A stretch of DNA of 5,819 nucleotides from Lachnospiraceae bacterium UBA1066 (GTDB lineage: Bacteria; Bacillota; Clostridia; Lachnospirales; Lachnospiraceae): NCBI GenBank assembly GCA_002316215.1, contig DCDB01000012.1:1-5819 (forward strand), in the 5' to 3' direction. The first letter of the stretch is position 1; each line of letters opens with the position of its first letter. Positions 1-5,184 of this stretch are shown here, piece by piece. The notes under the pieces are model-generated. The model did no database searches. It was not told where the DNA came from and saw only the letters and a program-made list of their open reading frames with translations. Both the position numbers and the translations under genes were made by a program.

Positions 1-166
1 CTTACGGGTAATCCCGGACTCCCGCCGACTGTCCCAGACCCCGGGCTACCCGTAAAAACCTGATTTCTTTTTCTCTTACGGGTAATCCCGGACTCCCGCC
101 GACTGTCCCAGACCCCGGACTACCCGTAAAACTTGATTTCTTTTTCTCTTACGGGTAATCCCGGAC
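1..166. repeat. Tandem array of palindromic units (two full, one truncated)
   Basis: Two near-identical units start at 1 (74 bases) and 75 (73 bases). A third starts at 148 but matches only through 166. Each full unit carries a long-range inverted repeat: TTACGGGTA at 2-10 pairs with TACCCGTAA at 47-55, and inside it CCCGG at 13-17 pairs with CCGGG at 41-45. A spacer ending in TTTCTTTTTCT follows. In the second unit one inner pair is lost (A at 119 instead of G). Each unit could form a hairpin with a C-rich loop followed by a T-rich stretch, so terminator-like behaviour is possible. The array begins at the window edge and probably continues left. No reading frame is evident. Its nature (REP-like element, tandem terminators, other intergenic repeat) is not settled by the sequence. 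Confidence 0.85.
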
Positions 167-313
167 AATTCCTAGATTCCTCGCACTGCGAGCTGCCAAA
201 AAGCGCTATAAAGAAGACTGAGCGACGAAAATGCAGGACAAATTAAAGCATCAAAGTTATCAAAAAACCCTCTTAGTAAAAATATTATCTTATTGAACAA
301 AGGACAAAAGTGA
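167..313 (+). other. Intergenic leader upstream of the first aspartoacylase-like gene
   Basis: This non-coding stretch lies between the palindromic array and the ATG at 314. It holds a perfect small hairpin, CTCGC-ACT-GCGAG at 180-192, then becomes AT-rich. TATTAT at 283-288 could be a -10 box, but no convincing -35 box lies at the right distance, so the promoter is not assigned. AAAGGA at 299-304 is a good Shine-Dalgarno sequence nine bases before ATG 314 and supports that start. No small gene or RNA family is recognised here. Confidence 0.5.
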
Positions 314-1360
314 ATGACAAGCGAAATCCAGACAAGTGAATTTCAGACAAGCGAAATCCAGACAAGCGAAATCCAGACAAGCGAAATCCAGACAAGCGAA
401 ATCCAGACAAGCGAAATCCAGACCATTGTAAGTGTCAATCTCCCTGCGGATGAAAAGCTGAACATTAAAAAGCACCGCCTTTCATCCGGGGAAGGCAGAC
501 GCATCAGCATCGTGACCGGCATCCACGGCGATGAGCTGGAAGGACAGTTCGTCGTATATGAACTGAGCCGGCGGATTGCAGAGCATCCGGAATTCCTGCA
601 CGGAACAGTCGATCTCTATCCTGCTGTGAATACCATGGGAATCGACAGCATCACCCGCGGAATCCCTGCATTTGACCTTGACATGAACCGCATTTTCCCC
701 GGAAGATATGACGGCGACATGAACGAATTTCTGGCCAGCCAAATCATTGATAATCTTAAGGGTTCCGACCTCTGCATCGATATTCACGCAAGCAATATCT
801 ATCTCACAGAAATCCCGCAGATCCGGATCAACGAGATTACCCGCGACGAACTTCTCCCTCTTGCTATTCTGGCAAATGTCGATTTTGTCTGGATCCACGG
901 TGCTTCCACCGTCCTCGAATCGACGCTTGCCTACAGCCTGAACCACATCGGAACCAAAACGCTGGTCGTGGAAATGGGCGTGGGAATGCGTATCACTTCC
1001 GAATACGGCCTTCAGCTTACCGAAGGCATCCTGAATCTGATGCGTGTGCTCGGAATCTGGTCAGGACCGGTAAATGAAATACGTACGCCGGTTATCAGCC
1101 AGGCTCCGGATGACGTTATCTTCCTCAACGCGCCGGTGTCCGGCATTTTTATGAAGTCCGTCCGTCACGGCTCACATCTTAAAAAGGGCGAAAAAATCGG
1201 CAGCATTATCAATCCCATGAAAGGATCCGTCCTGCAGGAAGTGCTTTCTCCGGCCGACGGCTGGCTGTTTACCATCCGCGAATATCCCGTGGTCAGCGAA
1301 GGCTCGCTCATGGCACGCATCCTCCGGGAGAATTCAAAAAATGATCCGAGGAAAGGCTGA
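314..1360 (+). CDS. Succinylglutamate desuccinylase/aspartoacylase family zinc deacylase with N-terminal TSEIQ repeat
   Basis: This 348-residue protein belongs to the AstE/aspartoacylase branch of M14-like zinc carboxypeptidases, which cleave N-acyl groups from amino acids or related amides. The zinc site is visible: GIHGDE gives His71 and Glu74, and CIDIHAS gives His158. The DMNRIFPG motif (Asn125, Arg126) is the usual substrate-carboxylate site, and Glu220 in LVVEMG is the likely catalytic base. Residues about 268-337 form the small beta-barrel C-terminal domain typical of the family. Residues 2-36 are seven TSEIQ-type pentapeptides with no counterpart in ordinary family members. The start is well supported: AAAGGA lies nine bases upstream, and the next in-frame Met (108) lies after the first zinc motif. 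No signal peptide is seen, so it should be cytoplasmic. The gene ends nine bases before its paralogue, so co-transcription is expected. The real substrate cannot be told from sequence. Confidence 0.9.
   Translation: MTSEIQTSEFQTSEIQTSEIQTSEIQTSEIQTSEIQTIVSVNLPADEKLNIKKHRLSSGEGRRISIVTGIHGDELEGQFVVYELSRRIAEHPEFLHGTVDLYPAVNTMGIDSITRGIPAFDLDMNRIFPGRYDGDMNEFLASQIIDNLKGSDLCIDIHASNIYLTEIPQIRINEITRDELLPLAILANVDFVWIHGASTVLESTLAYSLNHIGTKTLVVEMGVGMRITSEYGLQLTEGILNLMRVLGIWSGPVNEIRTPVISQAPDDVIFLNAPVSGIFMKSVRHGSHLKKGEKIGSIINPMKGSVLQEVLSPADGWLFTIREYPVVSEGSLMARILRENSKNDPRKG
317..421 (+). repeat. Seven in-frame 15-base coding repeats (TSEIQ)
   Basis: Seven consecutive copies of ACAAGCGAAATCCAG follow the start codon directly. 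Six copies are identical; the second (332-346) differs and encodes TSEFQ. Because 15 is a multiple of three, gain or loss of copies would change the length of the protein's N-terminus without breaking the frame. The near-perfect identity of the copies at DNA level points to recent expansion rather than selection on the peptide alone. Confidence 0.97.
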
Positions 1361-1369
1361 TGTGTCAGT

Positions 1370-2311
1370 ATGAAAGAAGAAACAATTTTCCGAATTGAAG
1401 GACTTTACCGGGATGACTTCCGTGTAAGAGGTTTTTTCTTCGGTGAAGGAGAGAAGGCTCTCTGCGTGACAGGAAGTACACGGGGAAATGAAATGCAGCA
1501 GCTTTACTGTGCGTCGCAGCTGATCCAAAAGCTTCGCCGGCTGGAAGAAGCCGGACGTCTTGTGCCGGGCAAACAGATTCTGGTACTGCCGTGCCTGAAC
1601 CCTTACAGCATAAATGTCAAAAAGCGTTTCTGGCCGATTGACAACACGGATATCAACCGGATGTTCCCGGGATACGAGGAAGGAGAAACGACGCAGCGCA
1701 TCGCAGGCGGAGTCTTTAACATCATCCGGGACTATGCGATGGGGATCCAGCTGGCTTCATTTTACATGCCCGGAATCTTCGTTCCGCACATCCGCATGAT
1801 GAAAACGGGATTTGAAGACGTAGAGCTGGCATGCAGATTCGGAATGCCTTATGTCATCCTGCATCATCCAAGGCCCTTCGATACCGCAACGCTCAACTAC
1901 AACTGGCAGATCTGGAACACAAAGGCATTTTCACTGTACACTACGGTGACGGCTGAAATTGACCGAAAAAGCGCCGCAGATGCTGTCGATGCCATCCTCC
2001 GCTTCATGTCCGCCGCAGGGCTTCTGAACGCTGACATTCCCGGCGGGTTTGTTTCCCGCGTCATGGACGGGGAAGACACCGTTCCTGTCCGGGCTGCGGA
2101 TGCGGGATTTATGGAAGCCAAAGTAACCGTCGGCGAACATGTAACGGCAGGACAGACCCTGGCATTTATCACAGATTCCTACACAGGGGAACTGCGACAG
2201 GAACTTACTGCACCGGAAGCCGGCATTGTAGGCTTCATTTACGATGCCGCCATGGTTTATCAGGATACCGCGGTCATCAAGCTCCTGCGGGATCCTGAGG
2301 CATACTGCTGA
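1370..2311 (+). CDS. Aspartoacylase/AstE-like paralogue lacking the zinc histidines (possible pseudoenzyme)
   Basis: This 313-residue protein is homologous along its length to the upstream gene product. Shared landmarks are the TGxxxGxE loop (TGSTRGNE, 34-41), DINRMFPG (94-101), the TAE segment with Glu196, and a C-terminal beta-barrel domain at about 226-306. The first zinc His is Arg38, while Glu41 is kept. The segment matching CIDIHAS reads GIQLAS, so the second zinc His appears to be Ala129. Asn96-Arg97, which bind substrate in the family, remain. Either it no longer binds zinc the usual way, or it acts as a regulatory or structural partner of the upstream enzyme. It starts nine bases after the upstream stop; AAAGG at 1352-1356, inside the upstream gene, is its distant Shine-Dalgarno site, so translation may be coupled. 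Family membership is firm; inactivity is inferred from an alignment by eye. Confidence 0.85.
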   Translation: MKEETIFRIEGLYRDDFRVRGFFFGEGEKALCVTGSTRGNEMQQLYCASQLIQKLRRLEEAGRLVPGKQILVLPCLNPYSINVKKRFWPIDNTDINRMFPGYEEGETTQRIAGGVFNIIRDYAMGIQLASFYMPGIFVPHIRMMKTGFEDVELACRFGMPYVILHHPRPFDTATLNYNWQIWNTKAFSLYTTVTAEIDRKSAADAVDAILRFMSAAGLLNADIPGGFVSRVMDGEDTVPVRAADAGFMEAKVTVGEHVTAGQTLAFITDSYTGELRQELTAPEAGIVGFIYDAAMVYQDTAVIKLLRDPEAYC

Positions 2312-2336
2312 AGTAACTCTTATTAAGATATAGAGA

Positions 2337-2365
2337 TTGATTTCATAAAGAAATTCAGTTATAAT
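2337..2365 (+). promoter_or_regulatory. Sigma-A-type promoter of the toxin-antitoxin operon
   Basis: TTGATT at 2337-2342 and TATAAT at 2360-2365 are separated by exactly 17 bases, a near-consensus housekeeping promoter. Transcription should start near 2372, leaving a leader of about 20 bases with AAAGGAGG at 2376-2383, eight bases before the antitoxin ATG at 2392. The module therefore has its own promoter just downstream of the aspartoacylase-like genes. Confidence 0.8.
2340..2354 (+). promoter_or_regulatory. Inverted repeat in the promoter spacer, candidate antitoxin operator
   Basis: ATTTC at 2340-2344 and GAAAT at 2350-2354 form a perfect inverted repeat around ATAAA, between the -35 and -10 boxes. 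Phd/YefM antitoxins usually repress their own operon by binding palindromes that overlap the promoter, so the position fits. The arms are short and AT-rich, so chance is possible. Confidence 0.4.
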
Positions 2366-2391
2366 TTTGTTATGGAAAGGAGGCGATATTC

Positions 2392-2670
2392 ATGCCGACA
2401 ATCAAATCCAGTGCCGATCTCCGAAACAGCTACAATGATATCTCTGCGCTCTGCCATACTTATTCCGAGCCGGTCTTCATTACAAAAAACGGCAAAGGTG
2501 ATCTGGCAGTTATGAGTATTGAAACTTATGAAGCTATAAACGGAAAGCTTGAACTATATTCTGCAATCTCCGAAGGCCTCGATGATGTTACGGCCGGACG
2601 GACACGTCCGTTTTCTGATGCAATGAAGGATTTCAGAAAGCGGAGGGCTGCCGATGACAAAAACTTATGA
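2392..2670 (+). CDS. Phd/YefM-family antitoxin of a type II toxin-antitoxin system
   Basis: This 92-residue protein has the Phd/YefM layout. The N-terminal DNA-binding and dimerisation part (about 1-50) carries SADLRNSYNDIS and PVFITKNGKGDLAVMSIETYE, close to the family consensus. A charged C-terminal tail (about 55-92) would wrap and neutralise the toxin. Length is normal for the family. A strong AAAGGAGG site eight bases before ATG 2392 fixes the start and should favour high antitoxin synthesis. The last 17 bases overlap the toxin gene in another frame, the usual arrangement for translational coupling. Autorepression of the promoter at 2337-2365 is expected from family behaviour. Confidence 0.92.
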   Translation: MPTIKSSADLRNSYNDISALCHTYSEPVFITKNGKGDLAVMSIETYEAINGKLELYSAISEGLDDVTAGRTRPFSDAMKDFRKRRAADDKNL

Positions 2671-2992
2671 TCTTTATATCACCCGTGCCGCCGAACATGA
2701 TATTCAGGAAGCAACGGACTACATTGACCATACGCTCCTGAATCCCTCTGCCGCCGATACCCTGCTTGAAGAAGTGGACACCGCGGCCGCCGGACTTGCT
2801 TCTACTCCCGGGAAATACCCTTTTGCCGATGACCGGGTTCTTCGTTCATGGGGAGTTCATTTTATATTAATAAGAAAGTATCTCTTTTTTTACATCATCC
2901 GAAATGATCTGAATACTGTCTATATTATTCGTTTCTTGCATTCCAGGCGACATTGGATTTCAATTCTTCATGAGGGAATCTCCTTCGATTAA
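2654..2992 (+). CDS. RelE/ParE-superfamily toxin
   Basis: This 112-residue protein matches the RelE/ParE fold. It has an N-terminal helical hairpin (AAEHDIQEATDYI, residues 12-24), then LLNPSAADTLLEEV and the strand-rich core with YPFADD, KYLFFYII (75-82) and TVYIIRFLHSRRHW (88-101). The basic and aromatic residues of that last strand (Arg93, His96, Arg98, Arg99, Trp101) are typical of the plasmid-stabilisation subgroup. Members are either ribosome-dependent mRNA interferases or gyrase inhibitors, and the sequence alone does not decide. ATG 2654 is preceded by GGAGG at 2642-2646 inside the antitoxin gene. The gene looks intact, with a short extra tail (about 104-112). It forms a complete module with the antitoxin and ends facing the leftward dehydrogenase gene. 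Confidence 0.9.
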   Translation: MTKTYDLYITRAAEHDIQEATDYIDHTLLNPSAADTLLEEVDTAAAGLASTPGKYPFADDRVLRSWGVHFILIRKYLFFYIIRNDLNTVYIIRFLHSRRHWISILHEGISFD

Positions 2993-3088
2993 GAATATAA
3001 GAGAAATCCAAGTTAAAAAATCAACTGTCTCTTGCCGAATATAAAACGGACATAAAAGAAGGCTATACAAACTGCAAAAGTAAAATGC

Positions 3089-3102
3089 TCTTCCAGCGAA
3101 GA
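3089..3102 (-). terminator. Weak terminator-like hairpin after the dehydrogenase gene
   Basis: On the minus strand TCTTC-GCTG-GAAGA can form a five-pair stem just beyond the dehydrogenase stop, followed by GCATTTTACTTTT. The T-run is broken and the stem is short and AT-rich, so this is only a candidate. The rest of the 130-base convergent gap (2993-3122) holds no recognised gene or structure. Confidence 0.25.
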
Positions 3103-3122
3103 CCCATGTGGCAGCTTTACGT

Positions 3123-3899
3123 TCAGATGCGCCTGATCAGCGCCCACACGCCCATCATCAGGGAATGCGGGATAAATTTCGCTACGATCCGGTGCAGCGT
3201 ACAGATAATGCCGGGCGTCGCAACGGGCAGATTGAGCCGGCTTGCACAGAGCGCCATCGCAGCCACGCTGTGTTTTTTCGACCCCAGCGGAAAATGCCGG
3301 ATATACCGGCTGTTCTTTGTTTTCTGTGCCACGCCGATAAATTCCGTGTCCTTAATCCAATAGGGACAGACGGCCGTCACATGGATTCCCGTCCCCAGAA
3401 GCTCAATCCGAAGAGCCCTGGAATAGCGATACAAAAAGGCCTTTGTTGCCGCGTAGGTATCCAGATACTGCATCGGCTGAAAAGCGGCGGTTGAGCATAT
3501 TTCCAGGACGCGGCTGCCTTTTCCCATATACGGAATCGACCTCTGTGTAACGGACATGGCCGCCCGGCAGTTGAGATCCACCATCCGTTCATTTTCTTCC
3601 GGTGAAATGTCCCGGAAGCTCCCGATTTTTCCGTAGCCCGCAGCATTTACGAGGAACATAATGTGCGGTTTTTCCGAGGCAAGAAGCTCCGAAAATCCGG
3701 AAAATGTTTCCGGCTCCGTAAGATCCCACGCAAAGACCCGAAGAGGCGTATGCACTTCTTCCTGCAGCGCCGCCATACGTTCTCTGCGCCGCGCAATCAC
3801 CCAAATTTCATCCAGTTTCTCATGTTCGTCCAGCTGTTTCACAAACTCCGCGCCCAGGCCGCTGGAAGCTCCGGTTACAATTGCTATTCTTTTATCCAT
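3123..3899 (-). CDS. Classical short-chain dehydrogenase/reductase (SDR family)
   Basis: This 258-residue protein is a Rossmann-fold NAD(P)-dependent oxidoreductase with every classical SDR landmark. It has the nucleotide-binding TGASSGLG at 9-16, Arg37-Arg39 after strand 2 (suggesting NADPH), Asp59-Leu60, NAAG at 85-88, Asn110, catalytic Ser136, and Tyr149-x-x-x-Lys153 in YAATK. The usual PG motif after the active site reads CPYWIKDTEF (178-187). The C-terminal part (about 220-258) is hydrophobic and basic and may touch membrane or form a substrate lid. The substrate is unknown; similar proteins are annotated simply as SDR or DltE-like oxidoreductases. Length is normal. The ATG has only a weak AAAGAG ribosome site seven bases upstream. 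It lies 103 bases after the XRE regulator gene on the same strand, which may control or be co-transcribed with it. Confidence 0.9.
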   Translation of the reverse strand: MDKRIAIVTGASSGLGAEFVKQLDEHEKLDEIWVIARRRERMAALQEEVHTPLRVFAWDLTEPETFSGFSELLASEKPHIMFLVNAAGYGKIGSFRDISPEENERMVDLNCRAAMSVTQRSIPYMGKGSRVLEICSTAAFQPMQYLDTYAATKAFLYRYSRALRIELLGTGIHVTAVCPYWIKDTEFIGVAQKTKNSRYIRHFPLGSKKHSVAAMALCASRLNLPVATPGIICTLHRIVAKFIPHSLMMGVWALIRRI

Positions 3900-3902
3900 T
3901 CT

Positions 3903-4005
3903 GTCTGCTCTTTCTTTAAAAATCCGTTAGAGGCTTATCGTGTCAAAACCTCAGTCTGCTCTTTCTTTTATAAATCTGTTAGAGGCTGATCGGGCAAAGC
4001 TCTCA
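3903..4005 (-). repeat. Imperfect tandem duplication filling the XRE-SDR intergenic gap
   Basis: Two adjacent copies, 3903-3953 (51 bases) and 3954-4005 (52 bases), match at roughly 45 of 53 aligned positions by eye. Shared blocks on the minus strand include AGCCTCTAAC and GAAAGAGCAGAC. The upstream copy begins with the TGA stop codon of the regulator gene. The downstream copy ends three bases before the dehydrogenase ATG, so together they make up almost the whole intergenic gap. The weak ribosome site of the dehydrogenase (AAAGAG) is therefore present twice, but only the downstream one precedes a start codon. The downstream copy carries TTGACA (3946-3941) and the upstream copy carries TATAAA, so neither has a full promoter. 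Confidence 0.88.
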
Positions 4006-5016
4006 TTTTCGCTTCGCCGCCGCAATCAGCAGGCCATATAGTACACCGAAAGTAACTCCCGCAATCGGCCAAACGATCCAGGTTCTTTCCCAACTCCGTG
4101 AAATGAAACTCCATCCCAGATACACGGCTGTCGCCGTCCCCCAGTAAGCTCCCGGGAACCAGGAGATTCTCTTTCCGGCCGCTTTATTCTCCGGAGTATA
4201 ACTGTCTTCCTGAAGTAATTTTTCATAACTTTCATTTACCATTCTGTTTTTTACGAAGAGGTATACGGCACATCCGACGGCAAGAAGCAACAGGCAGACA
4301 CCGAAAGCCGAAGCATCCGGAATCACATTTTCAAATGCTCCCAAAATCACCACCGGGATAATACCGACAATAATAAGGATCACACCTGCCGCCACGCTCA
4401 GGCGATAAGTGTTCTCGAAACTTTCCCTCCTGCGCATGACAGCAGCCTCGACGCCGTACTGCAGGGAAATTTCATCCGTATCCAGAAAATCAAATTTCTC
4501 TGTCTTCTGCCCTTTTACCACAAAGATAAAAACAGCCGCGGCGACCATAATAAGCAGCACGGTAAGACCGACCGTATCCGGCACTTCCTTCGCTGTCCGA
4601 AGTATCCCGATTTCTGCAAGCTCATCGAGAAGAATCAAAAGGATTGAAGACCAGATACACAGAGCCACTCCCAGAGCTATGTCATGGGACTCTTTCTGTA
4701 CCAGATCCATGTATTCTCCGGCTTCCTCGAGCGTGACCGGCCTTCCCGGAGCAATCTGTATTTCGCTGCCGTCATCCGCCGGATTCACTCCCGCCAAAAG
4801 GGCCACCTGATTGTCCGGGACATCATCCTTTAAAAGATAGTCCGTGCTCACGCCGAATAACTCGCTCAGCTGGACGATCTTCGTAATATCCGGAATCGCA
4901 GCCGCGGATTCCCATTTGGAAACAGACTGTCTCGAAACATTCAGCTTATTCCCCAGTTCTTCCTGCGACCACCCCGCCCGCTTCCGCAGGCTCATTATCT
5001 TTTCTGAAAGTATCAT
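4003..5016 (-). CDS. XRE-family regulator with C-terminal multi-pass membrane domain
   Basis: This 337-residue protein has an N-terminal lambda-repressor-like helix-turn-helix (about 1-63, core SQEELGNKLNVSRQSVSKWE at 17-36). A linker of about 50 residues follows, then about six hydrophobic segments near 112-131, 147-168, 205-226, 235-256, 288-306 and 312-333. It is thus predicted to be a membrane-bound transcription factor, an architecture common in Bacillota and usually taken to sense membrane or envelope state; the signal is unknown. The start was placed at ATG 5016-5014 because GGAGG lies seven bases upstream and the helix-turn-helix begins directly. A 14-codon longer form starting at 5058 has no such site. 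The nearest downstream gene on the same strand is the dehydrogenase, a plausible target or operon partner. It may also regulate itself through the inverted repeat at 5088-5113. Confidence 0.88.
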   Translation of the reverse strand: MILSEKIMSLRKRAGWSQEELGNKLNVSRQSVSKWESAAAIPDITKIVQLSELFGVSTDYLLKDDVPDNQVALLAGVNPADDGSEIQIAPGRPVTLEEAGEYMDLVQKESHDIALGVALCIWSSILLILLDELAEIGILRTAKEVPDTVGLTVLLIMVAAAVFIFVVKGQKTEKFDFLDTDEISLQYGVEAAVMRRRESFENTYRLSVAAGVILIIVGIIPVVILGAFENVIPDASAFGVCLLLLAVGCAVYLFVKNRMVNESYEKLLQEDSYTPENKAAGKRISWFPGAYWGTATAVYLGWSFISRSWERTWIVWPIAGVTFGVLYGLLIAAAKRK

Positions 5017-5025
5017 GACATATCC

Positions 5026-5071
5026 TCCATCCATTCGACCCGATAAGACCGGGCGCACTGTTTTTGATGGA
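5026..5071 (-). promoter_or_regulatory. Possible leader hairpin overlapping the XRE ribosome site
   Basis: TCCATC at 5026-5031 and GATGGA at 5066-5071 are perfect complements and enclose a second pair of arms, CCCG 5039-5042 and CGGG 5050-5053. The outer arm covers three bases of the GGAGG Shine-Dalgarno site (5024-5028), so folding could limit translation of the regulator. If transcription starts near 5068, the distal arm would be only partly transcribed, which weakens the idea. Confidence 0.25.
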
Positions 5072-5074
5072 TTC

Positions 5075-5103
5075 AGTGTATCGAAACGTCCGGGTTGCGT
5101 CTA
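5075..5103 (-). promoter_or_regulatory. Candidate promoter of the XRE regulator gene
   Basis: On the minus strand TAGACG (5103-5098) and TACACT (5080-5075) are spaced by 17 bases. Each matches four of six consensus positions, giving a start near 5068 and a leader of about 50 bases. The match is moderate. A TTGACA lies further upstream (5128-5123) but has no good -10 partner. Confidence 0.35.
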
Positions 5104-5113
5104 CCAACCGGAC
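5088..5113. promoter_or_regulatory. Inverted repeat over the -35 region, candidate XRE operator
   Basis: GTCCGGGTTG at 5088-5097 and CAACCGGAC at 5105-5113 are inverted copies differing by one extra G, separated by seven bases. The -35 hexamer of the candidate promoter lies between the arms. This is the position expected for an autoregulatory operator of the adjacent helix-turn-helix protein. Binding is inferred from position only. Confidence 0.45.
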
Positions 5114-5143
5114 TTGGAAATCTGTCAACCAGAAGTTGCGGAA

Positions 5144-5183
5144 GCCGGAAAACCGGGATTAAACAGGGATTTCCGTTTCCGGC
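5144..5183 (-). terminator. Inverted repeat just after the hsdR stop, possible terminator
   Basis: GCCGGAAA at 5144-5151 and TTTCCGGC at 5176-5183 are perfect eight-base complements, starting one base past the hsdR stop codon. The loop is long (24 bases), though a further C-G pair can extend the stem with a bulge. No clear T-run follows on the minus strand, so it may be a transcript-end stabiliser or an inefficient terminator. Confidence 0.35.
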
Positions 5184-5184
5184 G

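Noticed and set aside
1..166. CRISPR array
   Set aside because: The whole unit including the would-be spacers is repeated, the hairpin is too long, and no cas genes are present.
290..475. Minus-strand small protein with LDFAC repeats resembling pentapeptide-repeat proteins
   Set aside because: It is the antisense reading of the 15-base array, which has no stop codon in that frame. It overlaps the conserved deacylase gene and has no clear ribosome site or promoter.
747..941. Rightward frame inside the first deacylase gene
   Set aside because: It is an out-of-frame shadow within a conserved coding region that carries the zinc motifs.
3085..3494. Rightward reading frames opposite the dehydrogenase C-terminus
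   Set aside because: They lie antisense to an intact SDR gene with complete motifs, resemble no family and lack a good ribosome site.
3917..3946. Promoter of the dehydrogenase using TTGACA at 3946-3941
   Set aside because: The -35 box is perfect on the minus strand, but at 17-18 bases there is only ATTTTT or TTTTTA. The start would leave a leader of about ten bases, so it was kept as a remark only.
5017..5058. Longer N-terminus for the XRE regulator (start at 5058)
   Set aside because: The extra 14 residues precede a typical HTH start and have no ribosome site, whereas GGAGG stands seven bases before the ATG at 5016.
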